From an uncultured Anaerolineaceae bacterium (GTDB taxonomy: Bacteria > Chloroflexota > Anaerolineae > Anaerolineales > Anaerolineaceae): a stretch of 6,991 nt of DNA. The first letter of the stretch is position 1. Each line of letters begins with the position of its first letter. The translations under genes and the position numbers were made by a program. The DNA is taken from assembly GCA_937894825.1 (NCBI GenBank), contig CALCQT010000242.1:1-6991 (forward strand), read 5' to 3'. Shown in pieces: positions 1 to 6,015 of the stretch. The notes under the pieces are model-generated. The model saw nothing but the letters and a program-made list of their open reading frames with translations. It ran no database searches and was not told the DNA's origin.

Positions 1-691
1 CCGTTCGCTGGCTGTCCCGATGATCCTCTTGAATGTGATGCATGTGCTCGAAAGCTGTGATCCCGCCTATTGTGAGAAATATGAGGAAAATGCCGAAGCG
101 TTGACGGCGGATATTCTGCGTTACCATTTCAATCGTGAGCACAGGATTTTGCTTGAAACTGTTGGCAAGGATGGTACTTTTTTGAAAGACATTCCTGCCG
201 GGCGGTTGGTTAATCCGGGACATGCACTCGAAGCCTGCTGGTTTTTACTGACCCAGGCCCAGCAAACTGAAAATCTGCAAACGCTGCAGATTGTGGAAGA
301 AATCTTCCGGCAGGCGCTGAAGATTGGCTGGGATGAGGAGTTTGGTGGTGTTTACGCTTTTACAGATCTATTGGGCTTCCCTCCGGAGCCATTGGAACAT
401 GACATGAAGCTCTGGTGGCCGACAGCGGAAGCGTTGATCAGTAGTATTTTGCTGTATGAAGAGACGCGAGAGAGAAAGTATTTTGACTGGTTTGAGAAAA
501 TCGATGCTTATGCTTTCTCAAAATTTGCCGATCCGGCGTATGGGGATTGGTACGGTTATCTTCACAGGGATGGAACACCCACACTTCCAGCCTGCAAGGG
601 GAATATTTATAAGGGACCTTTTCATCTCCCTCGCATGTTGATGATTGTTGAAGACTGTTTGGGACGTTTGGAATCGACAACCGAAGTATGA
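1..691 (+). CDS. AGE-family sugar 2-epimerase (N-acylglucosamine 2-epimerase-like), 5' truncated by window edge
   Basis: Partial gene: the frame is open from base 2 (reads RSLAVPMIL) and ends in TGA at 689-691, giving the last 229 residues of a family whose members are about 390-420 aa. The ATG at 20 is internal, because RS(M/L)AVPM lies well inside AGE proteins. The family folds as an (alpha/alpha)6 barrel and epimerises C2 of GlcNAc/ManNAc or related sugars in the cytoplasm. Visible family motifs, in order, are NPGHALEACWFL (first catalytic His codon at 221-223), LWWPTAEAL, YGDWYGYLHRDGT and YKGPFHLPR (second catalytic His codon at 623-625). The YGxWxGYLxRDGT wording resembles GlcNAc 2-epimerases more than cellobiose 2-epimerases, but the substrate cannot be fixed from this. 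No other catabolic gene is visible beside it. It converges on rsmD across a strong hairpin. Confidence 0.9.
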   Translation, partial: RSLAVPMILLNVMHVLESCDPAYCEKYEENAEALTADILRYHFNREHRILLETVGKDGTFLKDIPAGRLVNPGHALEACWFLLTQAQQTENLQTLQIVEEIFRQALKIGWDEEFGGVYAFTDLLGFPPEPLEHDMKLWWPTAEALISSILLYEETRERKYFDWFEKIDAYAFSKFADPAYGDWYGYLHRDGTPTLPACKGNIYKGPFHLPRMLMIVEDCLGRLESTTEV

Positions 692-699
692 TCTTCCAG

Positions 700-739
700 G
701 AAAAGAGAAATCCGGCAAAGTCGCCGGATTTCTCTTTTC
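700..739. terminator. Bidirectional intrinsic terminator between converging genes
   Basis: Bases 700-716 and 723-739 form a perfect 17-bp inverted repeat around the 6-nt loop AAAGTC. The inner stem is GC-rich (TCCGGC/GCCGGA) and the outer part is AAAAGAGAAA/TTTCTCTTTT. Each strand's transcript therefore ends its stem in a U-rich run. The stem starts 9 bp after the stop codon of the epimerase gene and sits 25 bp beyond the rsmD stop on the other strand, exactly between two converging genes. It can end both. Confidence 0.85.
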
Positions 740-763
740 TGCGCGTCGAAGCTGTGAATTGGG

Positions 764-1348
764 CTATGAAAGGATGTCAAGATTGAGGGTTTGTTTCCGC
801 TCATAAAACAGTAGCGCGGTGCTGCCGTACTTACGTTCGTCAAACACCTCGAAATTATCGAGTTCCAGCGTCTCAATTTCGACTGGATGGATCTGGACGA
901 TGATCCATCCATCGTCTGTAAGCCAGCCATCGTTCTGATCCAGAATCCGCATCGTTTTCTGCCACATCTCTTTATATTGCGGCGGAGCGACATAGATATA
1001 TTCAAACTCACGGTCCGGAATGGTGCGAAGAATGTTGAATATATCGCCAAGGATCACTTTGGACTGATTCTCAAAGCGGGTGCGTTGGACATTGGCCTGC
1101 AGCGTTTTATACGCATTCTTATTGGCGTCGGAAAAGCGCGCGTAAACCGCTCCCCGGCTGAGCGCCTCGAGCCCGATGGAGCCTGTGCCGCCGAACAGGT
1201 CGAACATAGATGCGCCGACGATGTCGTTCCCGATAATATTAAATACAGATTCTTTCACCCGGTCGGTCACCGGGCGTGTGCTGTCTCCGGGGACTGCCTG
1301 GAGACGCATGCCTTTCGCCGAGCCGGCGATAATTCTTGGTGTCGCCAT
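764..1348 (-). CDS. rsmD: 16S rRNA (guanine(966)-N2)-methyltransferase RsmD
   Basis: A 194-aa protein of normal family length. RsmD methylates N2 of G966 (E. coli numbering) in 16S rRNA using SAM, during 30S assembly. Visible motifs: the N-terminal RIIAGSAKGMRL (residues 5-16), TRPVTDRVKESVFNII (24-39) and the SAM-binding motif I FDLFGGTGSIGLEALSRGA (49-67). Motif IV is odd: where the family normally has (D/N)PPY or DPPF, this protein reads APPQY at 121-125. The rest of the fold looks intact, so I call it functional but variant. The start chosen gives the canonical MxxxRIIAG N-terminus; no strong Shine-Dalgarno precedes it. The GtrA stop lies 10 bp upstream, suggesting cotranscription or translational coupling. 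The frequent partner coaD is not beside it: downstream is a terminator and a converging gene. Confidence 0.93.
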   Translation of the reverse strand: MATPRIIAGSAKGMRLQAVPGDSTRPVTDRVKESVFNIIGNDIVGASMFDLFGGTGSIGLEALSRGAVYARFSDANKNAYKTLQANVQRTRFENQSKVILGDIFNILRTIPDREFEYIYVAPPQYKEMWQKTMRILDQNDGWLTDDGWIIVQIHPVEIETLELDNFEVFDERKYGSTALLFYERKQTLNLDILS

Positions 1349-1358
1349 TTTTAAGGTT

Positions 1359-1820
1359 TTATTCTACGTCGTTATATGTCCAGAAACGGTTGGCAAAAAA
1401 GTTCCAAATCAACACAATTCCGATTGAAATTACCAGTGTCAGGTTGTGCCCGACGGTCACGGGATCTAAAAAGAAATTTTCCGGGACAATTTGTTCACTG
1501 AGCCGGATGATTGGCTCTTCCACCGTCAGAAACAGCAGGAAACGGATGCCGAGACCGATCAGGCTGACAATGAAGAATTGGGCCAGTTTATGGACAATCG
1601 ATTTTTGACGGGAATCCGGATAGGCCCAAAAATGATTCCAGAGAAAGTTGCTGCAAACGGCCGCGATGAACGAAATTGTGCTGGCGATTCTTGAACCGAC
1701 CGCAGTCAGCTGGAGCAGCAGGTTCATCACGCCGAAGTCGATAACTGCTCCAAAAATACCGACCACACAAAATTTCAGGAATCTTTCTCTTTCGGCCGGT
1801 TTCTTAATAAATTCGAGCAT
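1359..1820 (-). CDS. GtrA-family membrane protein
   Basis: A 153-aa protein with four predicted membrane segments at about residues 14-37, 43-66, 78-100 and 126-149. This is the layout and length of the GtrA/DPMS-associated family (Pfam GtrA). Family landmarks are the first helix FLKFCVVGIFGAVIDFG, NFLWNHFWAY after the second helix and NFFANRFWTY at the C-terminus. Members help move polyprenyl-phosphate-linked sugars across the membrane, or support glycosyltransferases that modify surface glycans; the precise substrate is unknown. The start ATG has GGAAGGG about 10 nt upstream (complement of 1831-1837). The SDR sugar-nucleotide gene lies upstream on the same strand across a 208-bp gap, and rsmD follows after 10 bp. 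The pairing with a UDP-sugar enzyme supports a role in surface polysaccharide or glycolipid synthesis, which is inference. Confidence 0.85.
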   Translation of the reverse strand: MLEFIKKPAERERFLKFCVVGIFGAVIDFGVMNLLLQLTAVGSRIASTISFIAAVCSNFLWNHFWAYPDSRQKSIVHKLAQFFIVSLIGLGIRFLLFLTVEEPIIRLSEQIVPENFFLDPVTVGHNLTLVISIGIVLIWNFFANRFWTYNDVE

Positions 1821-2028
1821 TTGAATAATTCCCTTCCAGAAATTTGAATTGAGAACATTGTTGCATCGTAGACGAAAATTCGCACCTTTACGCGGATGTC
1901 AAAGGTAATAAACGACGCGCCCTGTAGGGGAGCGCATCGCGAAGCACCCCGGCAGGGATGATCGCCCCTACATTCTGCTTGCATAGAAAGGTTTTCTTCA
2001 ACCCTGATCATTTTTTCTTTTGTTCAAA
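1821..2028. other. 208-bp intergenic spacer carrying a repeat-like palindrome
   Basis: This is the gap between the SDR gene and the GtrA gene. It contains the palindromic element at 1923-1972 and a short inverted repeat, ACCTTT (1884-1889) with AAAGGT (1901-1906), separated by 11 nt. The Shine-Dalgarno of the GtrA gene is at 1831-1837 (minus strand). A TTGACA hexamer occurs on the minus strand at 1902-1897, but no convincing -10 lies at the right distance. No coding sequence is supported here: the open frame across it on the minus strand has no family resemblance and overlaps the GtrA start. Confidence 0.6.
1923..1972. repeat. REP-like palindromic intergenic element with TGTAGGGG/CCCCTACA ends
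   Basis: The ends TGTAGGGG (1923-1930) and CCCCTACA (1965-1972) are perfect 8-bp inverted repeats. Inside is a second, small hairpin at 1945-1960 with loop GGCA (1951-1954). It pairs through all six positions on the minus-strand RNA, with one G-U wobble, but has a C-A mismatch on the plus strand. Between them is the self-complementary core TCGCGA. Elements beginning with TGTAGGGGCG and ending with CGCCCCTACA are, from general knowledge, common dispersed intergenic repeats in Chloroflexota and other genomes. This copy has the right look, size and location, but repetition cannot be shown from a single copy. No flanking target duplication is evident. Confidence 0.55.
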
Positions 2029-2982
2029 TTACTTCATTGCCCTCTCAAAATAAGGGATGGTTTTCAGCAGGCCTTCCTCAAGCGAGACAAGCGGTTCCCA
2101 GTTCAGGATTGTCTTTGCGCGGGTAATATCAGGGCGGCGCTGCTGGGGGTCGTCGCCGACACGGGCGTCTTTTTTGAATACCAGACCGGCAGGATTATTG
2201 GTCAGCCGGTTGATGGCCTCCGCCAGTTCGATCATGGTATTTTCAACCGGGTTGCCGATGTTGACCGGCAGATGCTCATTGGAATCCAACAGAGCGCAAA
2301 TTCCGCGGATCAGGTCGCTGACATAGCAAAAACTGCGCGTTTGAAGTCCGTCTCCATAAATGGTCAGCGGTTCTCCCCGCAAAGCCTGCTGGATGAAATT
2401 CGGGACGACCCGCCCGTCATCCAGGTTCATGCCCGGTCCGTAAGTATTAAAAATTCGCACAATGCGGGTGTCAACGTCATGAAAACGATGATAGGCCATG
2501 GTCAGCGATTCCGCGAAGCGCTTGGCTTCGTCGTAAACCGCGCGGATGCCGATTGTGTCCACGTGTCCGTAGTAGGATTCTTTCTGCGGATGTTCCAGCG
2601 GATCGCCATAAATCTCACTGGTGGAGGCCAGCAGAAATTTGGCTTTGTTGGCTTTGGCAACGCCCAGCGCGTTGTGGGTTCCCATCGCGCCGGCTTTCAT
2701 CGTTTGGATCGGAAGGTTCGTGTAACCGTAAGGAGATTTCGGGTTTGGGCTGGCGGGTGAAGCAAAATGGAGCACCGCGTCAACTTTTTCGGGAACAAAG
2801 ATAAAGTTCGAGACATCCTGACGGATAAAGGAAAATCCCGGTTTTCCGGCCAGATGGGCCAAATTCTTCGGGTTCCCTGTGATGAAATTGTCCATCGCAA
2901 TGACTTCATGTCCCTGCTCGACGTACGCGTCGCACAAATGACTGCCCAAAAAACCGGCAGCTCCGGTTATCAGTATTCGCAT
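2029..2982 (-). CDS. UDP-glucuronate decarboxylase-like NAD-dependent SDR epimerase/dehydratase
   Basis: A 317-aa extended-type short-chain dehydrogenase, a typical length for soluble UDP-xylose synthases. These convert UDP-glucuronate to UDP-xylose (via a 4-keto intermediate) in the cytoplasm. Visible: the Rossmann NAD motif GAAGFLG (residues 7-13), DN at 31-32, FASPASP (73-79), the active-site STSEIYGDP (120-128) with the Ser/Thr and Glu typical of decarboxylases, the catalytic pair Y150 and K154 in [14 protein letters not shown], and RRPDI (282-286). STSE(V/I)YGDPxxHPQ plus RRPDI marks the UXS/ArnA-decarboxylase branch rather than GalE or RmlB. Two departures: IGIR (144-147) where IGPR is usual, and a somewhat long loop after SPASP before the PI(E/Q)TMK helix. 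The ATG is preceded by GGGAGG with a 4-nt spacer (complement of 2987-2992). A related sugar-nucleotide reaction cannot be excluded. Confidence 0.85.
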   Translation of the reverse strand: MRILITGAAGFLGSHLCDAYVEQGHEVIAMDNFITGNPKNLAHLAGKPGFSFIRQDVSNFIFVPEKVDAVLHFASPASPNPKSPYGYTNLPIQTMKAGAMGTHNALGVAKANKAKFLLASTSEIYGDPLEHPQKESYYGHVDTIGIRAVYDEAKRFAESLTMAYHRFHDVDTRIVRIFNTYGPGMNLDDGRVVPNFIQQALRGEPLTIYGDGLQTRSFCYVSDLIRGICALLDSNEHLPVNIGNPVENTMIELAEAINRLTNNPAGLVFKKDARVGDDPQQRRPDITRAKTILNWEPLVSLEEGLLKTIPYFERAMK

Positions 2983-3109
2983 TTTTCCTCCCGGAATTCG
3001 AAATATGGATATCTGTTCAAATCAGCCTGTCTTCAGTCTCAGGGGCTGAGCTTCTCCCGTTGAGCCGGTTCTATTGATAAATCCAATTTGTCGGCTTTGC
3101 TCCCGCTGG

Positions 3110-4750
3110 TTATTCCCAGATAAAACCAGTGATGGATTGGTCACTGGTGATCTGATTATAAATGCCTGTGAACGGATTGACCAGCCAAATATTACCCTGA
3201 TAGATAAATGAAAGCCAGGTTTGATCCTGTTCCGTCACGGGCGCCCAACGGATTTTCTGAGGGCTGAGGTAGCCGCCGCCCTCCAGCGGGAAAACCGTTT
3301 GGGGGTTGCTGCCGTCCGCATTCATTACCAGAATGCGATATTGGCTGCTTTCGCTTTCAGCGGGTGTGACGGCTTCCAAAAAGGCGATCAAAGCATTCCC
3401 GTTATTAAAGAGCGGCGAAGCGGCCGGATAAGAAAAAAGGCCGCTTTCCGAACGAATTTCTTCCGGAATTGGCAGGTCGATCCGGATTCTGCCAATGTTG
3501 AAATCAGACGGATCAAATGTCTCAATCACACCTGAGATATCACCGTGAAAAGAAAAAACCAGACCGTCCTGTTCGGCGGTCCAACTGATTCCCGGTACCC
3601 AGGCCCAGTCACTGCGAGTCTTTTCGTAGGGCAGAATGGCGGCCAACGGCGTCTTTTGACCGGTCAACCGGTCGATGACCCCGATACTGCCGGGGTTGGC
3701 ATAAGCGACTGTTTTCCCGTCCGCTGACAACAAAAAATCGGTTCCCCACCAGCTATAGACCCCATCTTCACTGGCGTCGAGGATCGTTTCCTTTGACAGG
3801 ATCATGCCGGTGTCGCTGAAAACCTGCAGTTGAAGATCGTTTTCCGCTTTCCATCCCGGCGCGCTTTCCTGCGGGATGACCGTTGAATAAAGCACGCGCA
3901 GCGCGTCTCCGGGTAGCCAGGCCGCAAAATGGATCACATTGGAAATCCGCAGGCTGATCGGCTCGGCATTCCAATCGGAAATGTGCAGCATCCAGAGAGA
4001 ATTGATTTCGTCTTCTTTCGTGGCACGGGAAAAGAGCAGCCACTCACCGTTCGAGGAGAGGTCCAGAATCCGGCCGTCGACGTCTCCGGTTGTGACCAAC
4101 GGGATGCGTTCACCGGTATTATTCTGCATTACCCAAAGGCTGCGGTTGGATATGTAGATGATTTTTCCCGGGATTTGAATTGGCGCGTGTTCTGCTTTGA
4201 CGCCAATCATCAGAATCTCCGGGATGGCTTCTTCAACGACGACGCGGCTGGTGATTGTCTGTGAGACCAACAGATGGTCTTCATAGACGGATTTGGTGGT
4301 CAGTTCCTCCAGGCCATTCCGACCGCTTTGGATACTGTAGGTTTCCCCTTCCGGCAGCAATTCATTCCGAATGGTTTGACTGATATAGGGAAGGACGCGC
4401 TGGCTTTTGCTTTCTTCCTCGGTGACCACGATGACCTGAATGACCGTATCTTCGGTGAGGATGGTTTCCCTGCCGGGTGAAACGATATCCTGTACGCTGA
4501 CCGGGACGCTCATCGTCTCCAACGCCTGCCTCACCGTGGCGCCGACCTGCGCCGTTCCGCGGCTGATTTGCCCACTTTGTTCGACTGTCACCTGGATTTG
4601 CTCCGTCGCTGCCCCGGTCGAGAAACTCCCGAGTATTCCGCAGCCGCCGGCTCCCACTGCGACCGTGAACAGCATTAAGAAAAACAAGGCTCGTTTCAGA
4701 AAACGAGCTTGTCTTTGATTGACACGGTACCAAATCCGGACGGCGATCAT
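3110..4750 (-). CDS. Lipoprotein-like envelope protein: DUF348-like + G5 domain + TolB-type beta-propeller
   Basis: A 546-aa exported protein. Residues 17-36 form a hydrophobic export helix after a basic N-region, ending in AGGC at Cys37. This resembles a lipobox, but has Ala instead of Leu at -3. Residues ~50-108 (IQVTVEQSGQ... TILTEDTVIQV) resemble the DUF348 repeat of YabE/RpfB-type cell-wall proteins. Residues ~109-183 look like a G5 domain, ending with the characteristic PEILMIG strand. From ~190 to the end are repeated blade-like segments, e.g. DLSSNGEWLLFSR, LLSADGKTVAYA, VMNADGSNPQ and YQGNIWLVNPFTG, as in TolB/WD40-like (PD40) propellers. G5 is linked to binding cell-wall amino sugars; the propeller suggests protein or ligand binding. 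The start is 7 bp after the upstream stop with a weak ribosome site, suggesting translational coupling. Exact function unknown. Confidence 0.75.
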   Translation of the reverse strand: MIAVRIWYRVNQRQARFLKRALFFLMLFTVAVGAGGCGILGSFSTGAATEQIQVTVEQSGQISRGTAQVGATVRQALETMSVPVSVQDIVSPGRETILTEDTVIQVIVVTEEESKSQRVLPYISQTIRNELLPEGETYSIQSGRNGLEELTTKSVYEDHLLVSQTITSRVVVEEAIPEILMIGVKAEHAPIQIPGKIIYISNRSLWVMQNNTGERIPLVTTGDVDGRILDLSSNGEWLLFSRATKEDEINSLWMLHISDWNAEPISLRISNVIHFAAWLPGDALRVLYSTVIPQESAPGWKAENDLQLQVFSDTGMILSKETILDASEDGVYSWWGTDFLLSADGKTVAYANPGSIGVIDRLTGQKTPLAAILPYEKTRSDWAWVPGISWTAEQDGLVFSFHGDISGVIETFDPSDFNIGRIRIDLPIPEEIRSESGLFSYPAASPLFNNGNALIAFLEAVTPAESESSQYRILVMNADGSNPQTVFPLEGGGYLSPQKIRWAPVTEQDQTWLSFIYQGNIWLVNPFTGIYNQITSDQSITGFIWE

Positions 4751-4757
4751 CTCAACT

Positions 4758-5330
4758 TTATTTTTTGATCCCGGTTATAGTCAGGTATCCTTCCTGCGTC
4801 TCAATGCTCAGGATTGTGTAAGCGTTATTAATGCTGCCGGCGTATTGGTTGACATAGGACTGGATTGTTGCGTTTACATCGGCAACCGGAACGCTGACGA
4901 CCGGCACATCCACCGAGGTCAGTGTCACAATCGGCGTGCCATTTTGAAGCGTGATCGTTCCTTCCGCACTGGCGGTAACTTTCACGAAGCTGATTCCCAC
5001 TTTGAGTGATAATTTAAATCCTCCGGCAGAGAAAGTCACTTTCGGTTCCGACACCTTCAAGTTGACATTCGCATATTGCTTGAGTGTCTGCTCAATTTCT
5101 GTTTTGTAGGTTTCAAGAAATTCTCCCGCGGCGCCGGTCAAATCGGCGTCGGAAATTGTCAGTGAAAACTGAGATCCGGAAGGAAGTTGCTCGATTTTTG
5201 AAATTTCCTGGGAAAGCTGATCAATCACCGCTGTTTGCTCCTTAATGGTTTCTTTTGGATGGTATGCCCAGCCGGTTAAAATCAGCGACAAAATAAGAAT
5301 CACTGGTAAAATTAGCTTTCGATTGTTCAT
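4758..5330 (-). CDS. Secreted or membrane-anchored protein, possibly lipid-binding (LmeA/DUF2993- or YpmS-like)
   Basis: A 190-aa protein I do not recognise with certainty. Residues 2-5 are basic and 6-23 are strongly hydrophobic with no lipobox cysteine, so it is either signal-anchored or cleaved and released. Residues ~26-50 form a charged helix (KETIKEQTAVIDQL). The rest (~54-190) is beta-rich with alternating hydrophobic residues: FSLTISDADLTGA opens it, a strand-rich middle follows (VTFSAGGFKLSLKVG, VTASAEGTITL), and it closes with YLTITGIKK. An opening helix of the type (V/F)xLTxxxLNxL followed by long amphipathic strands recalls the LmeA/DUF2993 and YpmS/DUF2140 families, thought to bind lipids outside the membrane. 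This is a fold-level guess. The start has a strong ribosome site, AAAGGAG (complement of 5337-5343), 6 nt from ATG. It is the first gene after the extended -10 promoter and is followed after 7 bp by the G5-propeller gene, probably its functional partner. Confidence 0.7.
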   Translation of the reverse strand: MNNRKLILPVILILSLILTGWAYHPKETIKEQTAVIDQLSQEISKIEQLPSGSQFSLTISDADLTGAAGEFLETYKTEIEQTLKQYANVNLKVSEPKVTFSAGGFKLSLKVGISFVKVTASAEGTITLQNGTPIVTLTSVDVPVVSVPVADVNATIQSYVNQYAGSINNAYTILSIETQEGYLTITGIKK

Positions 5331-5364
5331 GATAAACTCCTTTCATTTGTCGAGAACATTGGAA

Positions 5365-5373
5365 ATTATAGCA
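5365..5373 (-). promoter_or_regulatory. Extended -10 promoter for the envelope gene pair
   Basis: Read on the minus strand, 5373 to 5365 is TGCTATAAT: a perfect -10 hexamer with the TGn extension. Initiation about 7 nt downstream would fall near 5358, giving a leader of roughly 28 nt that includes the strong AAAGGAG ribosome site of the 190-aa gene. No good -35 is visible at 16-18 bp, which is acceptable for extended -10 promoters. The motif shares base 5373 with the first base of the scpB ATG on the other strand, so polymerase binding here would cover the scpB start. Confidence 0.6.
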
Positions 5374-5939
5374 TGACAGATTCAGATCAGTATCGGGATA
5401 GCGAATATATGACAGTCCTTGAGGCGGTTCTGTTCGCCGCATCCGGGCCCGTTTCTTATCCGCAATTGGCGGAAACCATGAACCTGAGCATTGCTGAGGT
5501 AAAAATGCTGACGCAGAATGCGGCAGAGCGTTATCAGACCGAACGAAGAGGAATTCGACTTCTTTTTCATGAGGATCGGCTGCGGTTGGTAACGGCGCCG
5601 GAAGCGGCGTTATTCGTCGAAAAATTCCTCGGAATTGAATTGACGCAGAAGCTGAGCCGGGCTGCACAGGAAGCGTTGACGATTATCGCCTATCGTCAGC
5701 CGGTTTCCCGCCCGGTGATCGATTCAATCCGAGGCGTCAGCAGTGATGGGGTGGTGCGCGGACTGATCAATCGCGGATTGGTGGAAGAAACCGGACGCGC
5801 TGAAACGCCTGGGCGGCCGGTGCTTTATGCCACGACACAGGAATTCTTGCAGTATTTTGGACTTTCCTCGATTAAGGATCTGCCGCCATTTGATCTGGAT
5901 CCGGGAGAACCGGAGTCAATTGAAATATTGAAAGAATAG
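5373..5939 (+). CDS. scpB: Segregation and condensation protein ScpB
   Basis: A 188-aa protein of typical length. ScpB dimers bind ScpA and, with SMC, form the condensin that organises and segregates the chromosome. The N-terminal winged helix is at about residues 13-85 (TVLEAVLFAASGPVSYPQLA). The second, at about 94-168, carries the family signature LSRAAQEALTIIAYRQPVSRPVI, RGVSSDGVVRGLINRGLVEE and GRPVLYATT. It closes with LQYFGLSSIKDLPPF, the conserved ScpB ending, plus a short acidic tail. The ATG at 5373 leaves 12 residues before the conserved region; ATG 5409 (Met13) is an alternative. Neither has a strong ribosome site, and no in-frame ATG, GTG or TTG lies in the 30 nt before 5373. scpA, usually just upstream, is not here: a divergent gene occupies that place. 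The next gene downstream is an RluB-type synthase, the usual neighbour. Confidence 0.95.
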   Translation: MTDSDQYRDSEYMTVLEAVLFAASGPVSYPQLAETMNLSIAEVKMLTQNAAERYQTERRGIRLLFHEDRLRLVTAPEAALFVEKFLGIELTQKLSRAAQEALTIIAYRQPVSRPVIDSIRGVSSDGVVRGLINRGLVEETGRAETPGRPVLYATTQEFLQYFGLSSIKDLPPFDLDPGEPESIEILKE

Positions 5940-5968
5940 CAAAACAGGTTGGTGATATTACTGAAAAG

Positions 5969-5991
5969 TGTACCATTGGCTGAATGATACA
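5969..5991 (+). other. Imperfect hairpin in the scpB-rluB spacer
   Basis: TGTACCATT (5969-5977) and AATGATACA (5983-5991) pair over 9 positions with one mismatch and a 5-nt loop. It lies in the 76-bp spacer between scpB and the pseudouridine synthase. It is AT-rich and not followed by a T run, so it is a poor intrinsic terminator. It could be a processing or attenuation element, or chance. Confidence 0.3.
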
Positions 5992-6015
5992 AGTTTGATT
6001 AAGAAGAGAGCAAGA

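Noticed and set aside
1874..1902. Possible minus-strand promoter for GtrA (perfect TTGACA at 1902-1897)
   Set aside because: At 17 bp spacing the -10 would be ATTTTC, a poor match, and the other spacings are no better, so I did not list it as a promoter.
1923..1972. CRISPR repeat or IS end at the palindrome
   Set aside because: There is only one copy in the window, no spacers, no transposase and no target-site duplication. A REP/MITE-like element fits better.
1775..2011. 78-codon minus-strand frame across the SDR-GtrA spacer
   Set aside because: It runs through the palindromic element and overlaps the well-marked GtrA start in another frame; composition looks non-coding.
2020..2760. 246-codon plus-strand open frame antisense to the SDR gene
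   Set aside because: It is the out-of-phase shadow of a clearly recognisable enzyme gene, has no family resemblance, and nothing supports its start.
2983..3109. Possible terminator or promoter upstream of the SDR gene, including the 5-bp inverted repeat CTCAG/CTGAG at 3038-3050
   Set aside because: The stem is short and has no T run after it, and the best promoter pair (AAGACA with TATCCA) is weak. Nothing there is convincing beyond the ribosome site.
5242..5667. 141-codon minus-strand frame spanning the divergent spacer
   Set aside because: It overlaps the 5' ends of two well-supported genes and contains no recognisable domain.
5952..5987. 11-codon GTG-started micro-ORF in the scpB-rluB spacer
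   Set aside because: No ribosome site, a rare start codon and a length expected by chance.
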